A DNA stretch of 64,000 bases from Gammaproteobacteria bacterium (GTDB lineage: Bacteria > Pseudomonadota > Gammaproteobacteria > SURF-13). A program made the translations under genes and the position numbers. Within the stretch, counting starts at the first letter, position 1, and the number at the start of each line of letters is the position of its first letter. Shown piece after piece: positions 55,829 to 64,000 of the stretch. The stretch spans positions 1 to 64,000 of the forward strand of contig JAUXUQ010000007.1 in NCBI GenBank assembly GCA_030680605.1, written 5' to 3'. The notes below the pieces were generated by a model that saw only the letters and a program-made list of their open reading frames with translations, had not been told where the DNA came from and did not search any database.

Positions 55829-57235
55829 ATGAGCATCCGCACCCGTTTTGCACCCAGCCCCACCGGTTATCTGCACGTCGGTGGCGCCCGCACCGCGCTG
55901 TATTCCTGGCTGCATGCCCGCAAGCATGGCGGCGTCTTCATTCTGCGTATTGAGGATACCGACCTTGAGCGCTCCACAGCCGAATCGGTAAATGCGATTC
56001 TGGAAGGCATGACCTGGCTCGGCCTCGAATATGATGAAGGCCCGTTCTACCAGACCCAGCACTTCGACCGCTACCGTGCAGTAATCCAGCAGTTACTGGA
56101 AACGGGCCATGCCTATCACTGTTATTGCTCCAGGGAGCGCCTTGAGGAATTGCGGGCGGGTCAAATGGCGCGCAAGGAGAAACCGCGCTACGACCACCAC
56201 TGCCGCAGCCTTCACACCCCGCCGCCCTCGGACATTGCACCGGTAGTACGCTTCAAGACCCCGCTGGATGGCGATGTTGTTGTGCACGACCAGATCAAGG
56301 GGGCCGTGATCTTCAACAACAGTGAGTTGGACGACCTCATCATTGCGCGCTCAGATGGCACGCCCACCTACAACTTCACAGTCGCAGTGGACGACTGGGA
56401 CATGCATGTTACGCACGTTATCCGCGGTGACGACCACCTTAACAATACACCACGTCAGATCAACATTCTGCACGCGCTCGGGGCGCCTCTGCCCGTCTAT
56501 GCCCACGTCCCCATGATTCTGGGGCCGGATGGTCAACGCCTGTCCAAACGCCATGGCGCTGTAAGCGTGATGCAATACCGGGAGGACGGCTACCTGCCCG
56601 AGGCCTTGCTCAACTATCTGGTACGGCTCGGCTGGTCGCATGGCGACCAGGAAGTCTTTTCGCTCGATGATCTGATTGCACTGTTCGATATCAGCAATGT
56701 AAACCGTGCCGCCAGCGCCTTTGATCCGCAGAAATTGCTGTGGCTCAACCAGCATTACCTCAAGCACTCCGATCCTGCCCACGTCGCACATCAGCTGAGC
56801 TGGCACATGGGCAGACTTGGCCTTGACCCGACGCAGGGCCCGGAATTAAGTGAGGTCGTGATTGCGCTGCGCGAGCGCGCCAAGACGTTGGTAGAGATGG
56901 CAGAGGCCAGTACGATTTTCTATCAGGATATCACCGGCTACGACGCCAAGGCGGCAAGCCAGCTTACGCCCGGCATACTCGCAGCCCTCACGAACCTGCA
57001 CGCACGATTGGAGACACAAGCGGCGTGGACTACGGAGGCATTGCACACACTCGTCAGCGAGGTTGCCGACACGCATCAGCTGGCACTCGGCAAACTGGCC
57101 CAGCCGCTGCGCGCCGCTGTCACGGGGAAGACCGCCTCACCACCCATCGACGTTACCCTGCAACTGCTCGGCCGCAAGCGCAGTTTGCAGCGCATCGGCC
57201 GCGCACTGGACTATATCCGCCAGCAGCCCGGCTGA
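55829..57235 (+). CDS. gltX: Glutamyl-tRNA synthetase
   Basis: Class I synthetase that charges tRNA-Glu. 468 residues. HIGH region is [19 protein letters not shown] (9-27), the KMSKS-like element is LSKRHG near 236-241, and [20 protein letters not shown] with [15 protein letters not shown] lies between. The C-terminal helical anticodon domain has normal length. The substrate tRNA-Glu(CTC) is encoded 7.5 kb upstream. It converges on phhB. Confidence 0.97.
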   Translation: MSIRTRFAPSPTGYLHVGGARTALYSWLHARKHGGVFILRIEDTDLERSTAESVNAILEGMTWLGLEYDEGPFYQTQHFDRYRAVIQQLLETGHAYHCYCSRERLEELRAGQMARKEKPRYDHHCRSLHTPPPSDIAPVVRFKTPLDGDVVVHDQIKGAVIFNNSELDDLIIARSDGTPTYNFTVAVDDWDMHVTHVIRGDDHLNNTPRQINILHALGAPLPVYAHVPMILGPDGQRLSKRHGAVSVMQYREDGYLPEALLNYLVRLGWSHGDQEVFSLDDLIALFDISNVNRAASAFDPQKLLWLNQHYLKHSDPAHVAHQLSWHMGRLGLDPTQGPELSEVVIALRERAKTLVEMAEASTIFYQDITGYDAKAASQLTPGILAALTNLHARLETQAAWTTEALHTLVSEVADTHQLALGKLAQPLRAAVTGKTASPPIDVTLQLLGRKRSLQRIGRALDYIRQQPG

Positions 57236-57254
57236 CGGAGCGCTGCCGCTCAGC
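57231..57254. terminator. Hairpin between gltX and phhB stops
   Basis: GCTGACGG (57231-57238) pairs with CCGCTCAGC (57246-57254) with one bulged C, loop of seven. It spans both convergent stop codons. No T tract follows. Confidence 0.4.
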
Positions 57255-57585
57255 CCGGCGTCAGGGCATCAATCTTCGCCGCGCAGATAAAATCGTTCTC
57301 CGACAGGCCCTTGATCGCGTGTGTACTGAAGCGCACGCGGCATTTGTTGTAACTCACCTCCAGATCGGGATGATGATCTTCCTGGTGCGCGACCCAGCCC
57401 AGCGCATTGACGAACGCCAGCGTCTGGTAGTAGTTCTTGAACTGGAACGTGCGGCTGATTTCATCGCCCTTGTCACTCAGCACCCACTCAGGGGCCTGTT
57501 TCAGCAGCTCGCGCGCAGCACCTAGAGACAAGGGTATGGCGCCCCCTTCGCACGGCTTACAGTGTTTTGTGGCCAGTTCGCTCAT
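57250..57585 (-). CDS. phhB: 4a-hydroxytetrahydrobiopterin dehydratase (pterin-4a-carbinolamine dehydratase)
   Basis: Dehydrates pterin-4a-carbinolamine and so recycles the cofactor of aromatic amino acid hydroxylases; some homologues act in molybdopterin or folate-related repair. 111 residues with the family core VAHQEDHHPDLEVSYNKCRV, whose HH and downstream His form the active site. No phenylalanine hydroxylase is in the window, so its partner reaction is unknown. The start overlaps the cytochrome c gene stop by four bases. Confidence 0.9.
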   Translation of the reverse strand: MSELATKHCKPCEGGAIPLSLGAARELLKQAPEWVLSDKGDEISRTFQFKNYYQTLAFVNALGWVAHQEDHHPDLEVSYNKCRVRFSTHAIKGLSENDFICAAKIDALTPG

Positions 57586-57863
57586 GGCGCTTTCCCGAAC
57601 TTGTAAAATGACTCATTCAGATACGTGGCCACGTCCTCGACCTGAGTCGCTGACCAGTGCAAACGGTTGCCTGCCTCGCAAAACTGTACCCGCTTCTTCA
57701 GGCTGTCCAGCGAGTGAATAATGCTGTTCGGACGTGTGTGTATCGATGTGTCGTGGCAGCCACCGCAATTGGCCTGATACAGCGCCTGGCCCAGCTTGGC
57801 ATCGCCTGCCTGCGCCAATGAGGCAGCCAGCAGCAGCGCGGGGAATACTGTCCATGGTTTCAT
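57582..57863 (-). CDS. Small exported c-type cytochrome without Met ligand
   Basis: 93 residues: signal peptide (MKPWTVFPALLLAASLAQA), then one haem site CGGCH (C33, C36, H37) followed by DTSIHTRPNS. The end, VEDVATYLNESFYKFGK, is the C-terminal helix of class I cytochromes. After the signal peptide no Met is present, so the usual Met sixth ligand is missing. H43, H50 or H69 could substitute, or the haem could be five-coordinate. Similar small Met-less cytochromes are widespread in proteobacteria. It lies between the M48 protease gene and phhB. Confidence 0.88.
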   Translation of the reverse strand: MKPWTVFPALLLAASLAQAGDAKLGQALYQANCGGCHDTSIHTRPNSIIHSLDSLKKRVQFCEAGNRLHWSATQVEDVATYLNESFYKFGKAP

Positions 57864-57883
57864 GCTACACCTCCAGAAATATA

Positions 57884-59128
57884 TTACGCCAACTTGGCTG
57901 AAAGATGCGCCACACGCAGCGGGGCGGGCGGGTGTGAATCGTGAAATGCCGAATACAACGCATCGGGTGTCAGCGTACTTGCATTCTCCTGATACAGCTT
58001 CACCAGCGCCCGAATCATCGCGCTCGCATCCGCCTGCTGCGCGGCATAATCGTCGGCCTCGAATTCATCCTTACGCGAAAACCATGCTGCGACAGGCTGC
58101 ATAAAGAATCCGAACACCGGCACGACGATCAGAAACAGCATAAGCGCGGCATGTACCGAAGGCTGATTGACGCCAAGGCCCTGGTAAAACCACAGCTGCT
58201 GCATCAACCAACCCAGCAACGCCAGCCCTGCCAGACTGAATATGGCCATGACTATCATGCGCTTTTGCACATGCCTGCGCTTGAAGTGCCCAAGCTCATG
58301 CGCCAGCACCGCTTCGATCTCATCCGCTGCCAGCGTTTTGACCAGTGTGTCAAAAAATACGATGCGCTTATTCGCACCCAGACCCGTAAAGTAGGCATTA
58401 CCGTGCGCCGAGCGGCTGGAACCATCCATCACAAAGATACCCTTGCTGGTAAACCCGCTACGTTGCAACAGACTCTGAATCCGTACCCGAAGTTCCTCAT
58501 CCTCCAGCGGACTGAATTTATTGAATAAGGGCGCGATAAATGCCGGATAGGCCCACATCATCAGCAAGCCAAAGCCGGTCCACACCAGCCACGCATACAG
58601 CCACCACCACCAGCCAGCCTGCCCCATCAGCCACAACACCATGGCGGCAAGTGGCACACCCAGTGCCAGTGCCAATGCCGTATGCTTGAGCAGGTCTGTG
58701 GCAAACGTCTTCAGTGTGGTGCGATTAAAACCAAAGCGCTGCTCAACGACGAAGGTGCGGTAAGCCGCAAACGGCAGATCAAGCAACGTCATCAGCAATA
58801 CCACACTCATGGTGAAGCCTACCCCCGTCCACAACATGGGCAGCTCCATGCCACGCCATACCTGGTCGAGCAAACTCAGCCCCCCACCCAGCGTCCACAG
58901 CAACAGCCATAGTGCACCCATGAACAACTCAACGGCACCCAGACCAAGTTTGGCGACTGTGTAGTCTGCCGCCTTCTGGTGTTCCGGCAAGGAAATATGG
59001 TCCCTAAAGGCCTCAGGCACCCATGAACGATGCGCCAATACAGCGGCGGCCTGCCGCCGCATCAACCACATATCAATACCCAGACCCAATATCAGCGCAA
59101 CAATAAACAACATGGCAAATGTATTCAT
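57884..59128 (-). CDS. M48 family metalloprotease, Ste24/CAAX-protease type
   Basis: 414-residue polytopic zinc protease. HELGH in [13 protein letters not shown] near residue 276 carries the two zinc His and catalytic Glu; a downstream [13 protein letters not shown] gives the third ligand. Seven or so membrane helices surround it. The length and [20 protein letters not shown] before the core match Ste24 homologues rather than the shorter HtpX. Bacterial substrates are unknown; membrane-protein quality control is inferred. It is divergent from orn and followed by the cytochrome c gene after 20 bases. Confidence 0.92.
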   Translation of the reverse strand: MNTFAMLFIVALILGLGIDMWLMRRQAAAVLAHRSWVPEAFRDHISLPEHQKAADYTVAKLGLGAVELFMGALWLLLWTLGGGLSLLDQVWRGMELPMLWTGVGFTMSVVLLMTLLDLPFAAYRTFVVEQRFGFNRTTLKTFATDLLKHTALALALGVPLAAMVLWLMGQAGWWWWLYAWLVWTGFGLLMMWAYPAFIAPLFNKFSPLEDEELRVRIQSLLQRSGFTSKGIFVMDGSSRSAHGNAYFTGLGANKRIVFFDTLVKTLAADEIEAVLAHELGHFKRRHVQKRMIVMAIFSLAGLALLGWLMQQLWFYQGLGVNQPSVHAALMLFLIVVPVFGFFMQPVAAWFSRKDEFEADDYAAQQADASAMIRALVKLYQENASTLTPDALYSAFHDSHPPAPLRVAHLSAKLA

Positions 59129-59212
59129 ATCTCTCGGTCTTTGGCACTATTTCAGGTAACCCAGCATAGCCTTTGGTACAATAGGGAGCAAGTACACAAA
59201 CAAAGGACGCCC

Positions 59213-59758
59213 GTGGCTCAAGACCCCAATAATTTGATCTGGATCGACCTCGAAATGACCGGGCTGAATACCGACACTGACCGCATTATCGAAATTGCCA
59301 CCCTCATTACCGACAGCAATCTCAATATCCTGGAGGAGGGGCCGGTACTCGCCATCCATCAAAACAATGAGATGCTGAATGGTATGGATGACTGGAACAC
59401 ACGCCAGCACGGCGGCTCAGGCCTGATTGAGCGCGTGCGTGCCAGCATGGTCAACGAAATAGAGGCTGAACAGCGCACACTGGAATTCCTGCAGAAATAT
59501 GTGCCACGCAATAAATCACCCATGTGCGGCAACAGCATCTGCCAGGATCGCCGTTTCCTGCATCGCTCGATGCCGGATCTGGAGAAATATTTTCATTACC
59601 GTAATCTTGATGTCAGCACAGTCAAAGAGCTGGCACGCCGCTGGGCACCGACACTGTCGGATGGATTTAGCAAAAATCCCGCACATCTTGCGCTGGAAGA
59701 TATACGTGATTCTGTTCGGGAGATGAAATATTATCGCGAACATTTTTTAAAGATATAA
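59213..59758 (+). CDS. orn: Oligoribonuclease
   Basis: 3'-5' exonuclease that degrades di- to pentanucleotides, including pGpG from c-di-GMP; essential in many gammaproteobacteria. 181 residues from the GTG at 59213, exactly the E. coli length; AAAGGA precedes it. DEDDh residues include D12 and E14 in [10 protein letters not shown], and the motifs [11 protein letters not shown] and [10 protein letters not shown]. It is divergent from the M48 protease gene. Confidence 0.96.
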   Translation: MAQDPNNLIWIDLEMTGLNTDTDRIIEIATLITDSNLNILEEGPVLAIHQNNEMLNGMDDWNTRQHGGSGLIERVRASMVNEIEAEQRTLEFLQKYVPRNKSPMCGNSICQDRRFLHRSMPDLEKYFHYRNLDVSTVKELARRWAPTLSDGFSKNPAHLALEDIRDSVREMKYYREHFLKI

Positions 59759-59811
59759 AGGCTGAATGTGATGGACTGAATCCGCCACCTGCGGCCTGTG
59801 GAGGGCAAGTG

Positions 59812-60879
59812 ATGGAGCTGCTGGATCAGGTGTTTTACGGGCACAGCGTATTTGACTGGGGTATTGCGCTGGCAATAACAGCAGGCTTGTCCATAGTGCT
59901 GTACACCATACAACGGATGATGGTGAGGCATCTCACCCAACTAGCCACCAAAACTTCGGCCCATCTTGATGATTTCATCGCTGATGTCCTGGCCCACACC
60001 AAGTTTATCTTCGTACTGATTCTGGCAGCCTATTTCGGCCTGCAATATCTTGATTTAGAGCCCAAGCCTGCGCGCCTCATCACCAGCGCAGCCATCATTG
60101 CCCTGCTGCTGCAAGTAGCAGTCTGGGGTAACCGTGCCATCGCCCTGTGGCTGTCACGTTATACGGCTCGGCATCAGGACGCGCAATCGACCGGCGTCAC
60201 CACCCTGCTCGGATTCATCGCACGTCCAATACTGTGGGCGGTGATCCTCCTGATGATCCTGGACAACCTGGGATTCAACATCACGGCACTTGTCGCAGGC
60301 TTAGGCATCGGCGGTCTCGCAGTAGCACTTGCAGTGCAGAATATTCTCAGCGATATCTTTGCCTCACTTTCGATAGCCATGGATAAGCCTTTTATTGTGG
60401 GCGACTTCATTATCGTGAACGAGCACATGGGCAGCGTCGAATACATCGGCATCAAGACCACCCGCATACGCAGTCTGTCAGGCGAGCAGATCATCATCTC
60501 CAATGCGGATTTGCTTGGCAGCCGCATACGCAACTACAAGCGCATGCAGGAAAGACGTGTTCTGTTCAAGTTTGGCATTATCTACCAGACACCACTTAAT
60601 AAAATCACGCATATACCTGCGATGGTACGCAATATCATTGAATCACAGGACAAGATCCGCTTTGATCGTGCACATTTCAAGGAGTACGGTGACTCTTCGC
60701 TGAACTTTGAAGCTGTGTATTACGTACTGGACCCGGACTACACGCAGTACATGAACATTCAGCAGACCATTAATCTGGAGCTGTTCAAGCGCTTCCAGCA
60801 GGAAGGCATCGAATTTGCCTATCCAACCCAAACACTCTTCATTAATCAGGCCCCTCCTGCCGAGCCAGAACATAGCTGA
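59812..60879 (+). CDS. MscS family mechanosensitive ion channel
   Basis: Releases solutes on hypo-osmotic shock. 355 residues: four to five N-terminal membrane helices, the pore helix with ALVAGLGIGGLAVALAVQ and NILSDIFASL (about 165-192), then the MscS beta domain (DKPFIVGDFIIV, GIKTTRIRSLSGEQIIISN) and an alpha/beta C-terminal part. I use the ATG at 59812, seven bases after GGAGG; a GTG three bases upstream is the alternative. The otsA start follows the stop by one base, tying channel and trehalose synthesis together. Confidence 0.92.
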   Translation: MELLDQVFYGHSVFDWGIALAITAGLSIVLYTIQRMMVRHLTQLATKTSAHLDDFIADVLAHTKFIFVLILAAYFGLQYLDLEPKPARLITSAAIIALLLQVAVWGNRAIALWLSRYTARHQDAQSTGVTTLLGFIARPILWAVILLMILDNLGFNITALVAGLGIGGLAVALAVQNILSDIFASLSIAMDKPFIVGDFIIVNEHMGSVEYIGIKTTRIRSLSGEQIIISNADLLGSRIRNYKRMQERRVLFKFGIIYQTPLNKITHIPAMVRNIIESQDKIRFDRAHFKEYGDSSLNFEAVYYVLDPDYTQYMNIQQTINLELFKRFQQEGIEFAYPTQTLFINQAPPAEPEHS

Positions 60880-60880
60880 C

Positions 60881-62383
60881 ATGCCAGACCGGGCGCACCG
60901 CTCACGACTCATCGTGGCCTCCAACCGCCTGCCGGTGGTTCTGACCCGCGATAGCAAAGGCACTATAAATGCCACCACTGGCAGCGGCGGACTGGTTTCC
61001 GCACTACTGCCTGTGTTGCGTAATCGCGGCGGGATCTGGGTGGGCTGGCCAGGCCTGCCCGCACTTCCGGACAATATCAACACGCTTTTAGAGCAGACAA
61101 TGCATCAAGCAGGCTATCGGCTGGAGCCGGTAGCCTTGACCGAGGATGAGCATCACAGGTTCTATCACGGATTCTCCAACGAAATTATCTGGCCACTGTT
61201 TCATGATCTCCAGTCCTTGTGCAATTTTAACCCGTCATATTGGGATGCCTACCAAGCGGTAAATCGAAAATTTGCCGAAGTGATTGCCGGCTGCAGCCGA
61301 GATAATGATTTCATCTGGATTCACGACTACCATCTCATGAACACCGGCCAGGAACTTCGTCGCCTGGGTGTCACGGCGAAAACAGCATTCTTCCTGCACA
61401 CGCCCTTCCCACCTCTCGATATCTTTGTAAAACTCCCTTGGCGATTCCAGCTTCTGCACGCACTACTTGAATATGACCTGATAGGGTTTCAGACCCTGCG
61501 CGACAGGCATAATTTCACACTGTGCGCGCGAACCCTGATCAAGAAGATCGACATTCAAGGCAAGGGGCAGGTGCTGACCGCCACTGTGGACGAGCACAGT
61601 GTGCGCATCGGACACTTCCCCATCAGCATTGACTTCAACAGCTTCGTCAAACGCACTGCTGACAGGGAGATAGCCGACAAGGTGTCGGAGCTAGGCCGCA
61701 TACAGCCAGGGCGCCAACTTATCCTGGGTATAGACAGACTGGATTACACCAAAGGCATCCCGCATCGACTTGAGGCCTTTCGCAACGCATTGCTGCGTTA
61801 TCCTGACATGCGTGAGCGCCTGACGCTGATCCAGGTAGTCGTACCCAGCCGGGAAGATATCCCCCAGTATCACGACCTGAAAATGAATATCGAACAGCTG
61901 ATAGGTGAAATCAACGGCCAGTTCACCCAGCCCGGCAGCTGGGTGCCGATACACTACATCTTCCGCAGCCTTACACGCACCGAACTGCTCGCATATTACC
62001 GTGCCGCGCAAATGGCACTGGTCACACCTCTCAAGGATGGCATGAATCTGGTCGCCAAGGAATACTGTGCATGCTCTAACGACGAGGACAGCGTTTTGAT
62101 TCTCAGTGAGTTTGCTGGTGCCGCTGCCCAGATGCAGAAAGGCGCGCTGCTGGTAAATCCCTATGATATTGAGGGCGTCGCCGATGCCATCCACCAAGCC
62201 TTTATCATGGATCTTGATGAACGCCGAACCCGCATGCGCCGGTTGCGACGCTCCATCAGGAACCAGGATATTTTTTGGTGGGTGGACTCATTTTTGCGTG
62301 CAGCGATCGCGCAGGACATGGCTGCCTTCCCGGTATTGGCGGACTATGTGCCCCGGGACGATATTGGCGACACCCCTCTCTGA
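60881..62383 (+). CDS. otsA: Trehalose-6-phosphate synthase (GT20)
   Basis: Makes trehalose-6-phosphate from UDP- or ADP-glucose and glucose-6-phosphate. 500 residues. [10 protein letters not shown] near 12-21 and the [13 protein letters not shown] loop bind glucose-6-phosphate; IWIHDYHLM carries the catalytic region. [18 protein letters not shown] near 287-304 binds the donor phosphate, and [17 protein letters not shown] near 380 is the C-terminal signature. A related glucosylglycerol-phosphate synthase cannot be fully excluded. No trehalose phosphatase (otsB) is nearby. It is coupled to the mscS gene. Confidence 0.88.
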   Translation: MPDRAHRSRLIVASNRLPVVLTRDSKGTINATTGSGGLVSALLPVLRNRGGIWVGWPGLPALPDNINTLLEQTMHQAGYRLEPVALTEDEHHRFYHGFSNEIIWPLFHDLQSLCNFNPSYWDAYQAVNRKFAEVIAGCSRDNDFIWIHDYHLMNTGQELRRLGVTAKTAFFLHTPFPPLDIFVKLPWRFQLLHALLEYDLIGFQTLRDRHNFTLCARTLIKKIDIQGKGQVLTATVDEHSVRIGHFPISIDFNSFVKRTADREIADKVSELGRIQPGRQLILGIDRLDYTKGIPHRLEAFRNALLRYPDMRERLTLIQVVVPSREDIPQYHDLKMNIEQLIGEINGQFTQPGSWVPIHYIFRSLTRTELLAYYRAAQMALVTPLKDGMNLVAKEYCACSNDEDSVLILSEFAGAAAQMQKGALLVNPYDIEGVADAIHQAFIMDLDERRTRMRRLRRSIRNQDIFWWVDSFLRAAIAQDMAAFPVLADYVPRDDIGDTPL

Positions 62384-62416
62384 GCAGGACGAATCGTTGG
62401 ACAGGCATGCAGCCGC

Positions 62417-64000
62417 CTAGTCAAAGCTGAAGCTGTAAAAAAGATCTACAGCACTCTCCTCTCCCGTCTGCGTGCGCACTGACAGACGCTCGGTCAACGT
62501 GTAGTTAATCTTCGCCAGATTGGATGCGCCTGCCAACCCCTGCTCGAACGTCAGGTAGGCCCGCGATGAAAGGCGTTTCCCCATTGTCAGCACGGCGTTC
62601 TCGACACCGCCCGCGCCTGACAGGGAAAACTCATCCAGCCCGGCGGCGTGAGCTATTTTTGCCTCCAGCGAAACCGATTCACCCTGCGCAAGTAATGCAC
62701 CCGCCGCTGCTTGCAACGCACCAAACTCTCCGCCGCTGGTTTTTTCCAGCCCGTGCCCGAGTACCAGCCATGACAATTTTTCGCTGTCGGGTACAGATGG
62801 TATGGATGTCAGCCTCACCTGCGGTACCTGCGCCGTACCACTAATGGCAACGCCTGCCTCCACCGGCAGGTTTTTGCGCAGGGCTACGATGTTGAGGCCG
62901 GGATTATCAATCGGCCCAATAAAATTCAGAATGCCACGCTCAATCGAGAGACTCTGGCCATACGCCGAGTACCTGCCCTTGGCCACCTGTATCTTGCCGG
63001 AAGCGGTGGGCGCGGTTTTTCCGCTGGCGTGCACCTTCACGGCACCGACAAGCTGCGCATCCACACCCTTTCCCTTCAGGTAAAACCGGTCACCAAGATC
63101 GAGGTCTATATCCGCTATAATGGCATAAGGTGCTTTTCTGTTCTCCACTGCGTCAGGCTGTCCGAGCACCACGACATCCTCGCTCAAGCTTGGTGCATCT
63201 TCCTCCGGAAGATCGATCAGGCCGCGGTCAATCCTGAGCTTGGCGGACAGGCCCAACTTCCCGGCATGCAATCTTGCATCGCCATTCCCACTCACTATCA
63301 ACAGCCGGTCAGGTCGGCTCAGCAGCTCAAGTTGCTTGGCCACAAGCGCGACCTCGACCTCAGGCTCGCCAGACTCCCAGCTGACGCCGCCCTTGCCGCT
63401 CACACTCCCTGCGCCACCCTGCACATCAAAGTGTCCTGCCAACTGGTTGCTGCTATCCATGCTGGCCTGTAAATTACCTTGCCTGAAACTGATGCCATAC
63501 TCAGGGTAGTCGAACTTGAGGCCATCTATTTTAAGCTCTCCGGAAAGATTGGGCCTGCTCACGGTTCCTTGCGCACTCATGCGTACTTTCACTGCGCCGT
63601 CTATCCCCATCTGCTTTCCCAGCAGTGGCGTGATCCAGGCGATGGACGGCATATTGGCATCCGCATCCAGTATTAGCGCGGCATCGCCGACAATTCCCCA
63701 CACACCGTCTTTCTGTGCCAGACTGCTTTGTATGCGGGCCGTTATGGAGCCGAGGGTGGTACCTGCCAGATCCAGTTCAGTTGTCAGTTGGTTATCTACC
63801 ACTGCAGTTTGCAGCGCAAGGCGTGTCAGTCCCAGGGCTGTATGTGGCTCCGTCAACATCGTCACGTCGCCCTGGTCACGCCACAGCACAATCTCACCAT
63901 TTAACTTGTCGCTTGCCGACAGCGCCCACTTCCCTCCAAATATCAGCGTAGTCTGCGCATGTAACGGCTGCTGCGTCATCCTCAGAAACTCGGCACCGCG
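62417..64000 (-). CDS. tamB: Translocation and assembly module protein TamB, C-terminal part (truncated by window edge)
   Basis: The frame is open through the right window edge, so the N terminus is missing. About 527 residues are visible. They are rich in short beta strands and repeats, with DUF490 features near the end: SWLVLGHGLEKTSGGEFGAL, then GKRLSSRAYLTFEQGLAG and a final LFYSFSFD. TamB is an AsmA-like bridge that carries phospholipids between the membranes, with TamA. It converges on otsA with 33 bases between. tamA would be expected upstream, outside the window. Confidence 0.92.
   Translation of the reverse strand, partial: RGAEFLRMTQQPLHAQTTLIFGGKWALSASDKLNGEIVLWRDQGDVTMLTEPHTALGLTRLALQTAVVDNQLTTELDLAGTTLGSITARIQSSLAQKDGVWGIVGDAALILDADANMPSIAWITPLLGKQMGIDGAVKVRMSAQGTVSRPNLSGELKIDGLKFDYPEYGISFRQGNLQASMDSSNQLAGHFDVQGGAGSVSGKGGVSWESGEPEVEVALVAKQLELLSRPDRLLIVSGNGDARLHAGKLGLSAKLRIDRGLIDLPEEDAPSLSEDVVVLGQPDAVENRKAPYAIIADIDLDLGDRFYLKGKGVDAQLVGAVKVHASGKTAPTASGKIQVAKGRYSAYGQSLSIERGILNFIGPIDNPGLNIVALRKNLPVEAGVAISGTAQVPQVRLTSIPSVPDSEKLSWLVLGHGLEKTSGGEFGALQAAAGALLAQGESVSLEAKIAHAAGLDEFSLSGAGGVENAVLTMGKRLSSRAYLTFEQGLAGASNLAKINYTLTERLSVRTQTGEESAVDLFYSFSFD

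Overview
The window looks like a stretch of core chromosome from a free-living gammaproteobacterium with fairly high GC. The best evidence is gene order. The block nnr-tsaE-amiB-mutL-miaA-hfq-hflX-hflK-hflC-DUF2065-(hisZ)-purA is the classic gammaproteobacterial superoperon. Also typical are rarA-crcB-serS, pcnB-folK-(dNK)-panB-panC-panD, lptF-lptG divergent from pepA-holC-valS, and purM-purN-DUF3108 divergent from an AI-2E permease and hda. HisZ, an endonuclease-type MutL and a short 6-phosphogluconate dehydrogenase argue against Enterobacterales and fit a Pseudomonas-, Xanthomonas- or Chromatiales-like lineage. The genus cannot be read from this sequence.

Layout. 1-1.5 kb: the tail of an unknown gene and glgC. 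1.6-6.7 kb: tRNA-Ser, hda, an AI-2E-type permease, a PgsA-like phospholipid enzyme, then divergent purM-purN-DUF3108. 6.7-19.5 kb: the superoperon, all on the minus strand and often with 4-base stop/start overlaps. 19.6-24.3 kb: a selenoprotein-W-like protein, folE, a 2[4Fe-4S] ferredoxin, serS, a small acidic-tailed protein, crcB and rarA. 24.3-25.1 kb: an accessory insertion with an AT-rich gene that carries a HEPN-like motif. 25.2-30.8 kb: ybdD-cstA, comEC and trxB. 30.8-32.7 kb: a hairpin-rich intergenic region and an APC permease. 32.7-38.5 kb: a sugar-phosphate and glycogen block (pgi, zwf, gnd, divergent glgA), followed by ppc and a RIO1-like kinase. 42.3-43.5 kb: a TfoX-N protein and a second AT-rich accessory gene. 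43.5-48.2 kb: the pantothenate/folate/poly(A) polymerase operon. 48.2-55.6 kb: tRNA-Glu, lptG/lptF, pepA-holC-valS. 55.6-64 kb: tRNA-Val, gltX, phhB, a small cytochrome c, a Ste24-like protease, orn, an mscS-otsA pair and the C-terminal part of tamB.

Functionally the window is dominated by housekeeping genes: purine, folate, pantothenate and NAD(P)HX-repair metabolism, tRNA charging and modification, replication control, mismatch repair, cell-wall and LPS export, and carbon storage through glgC/glgA with the oxidative pentose phosphate route. The non-routine material is limited. It comprises two AT-rich accessory insertions (24.3-25.1 and 42.7-43.5 kb), competing hairpins before the APC permease, an AT-rich patchwork inside valS, an lptG reading frame that ends inside the opposite strand of tRNA-Glu, and a possible PII-fold partner of the fluoride channel CrcB. 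I see no CRISPR array, no intact insertion sequence and no complete defence island.
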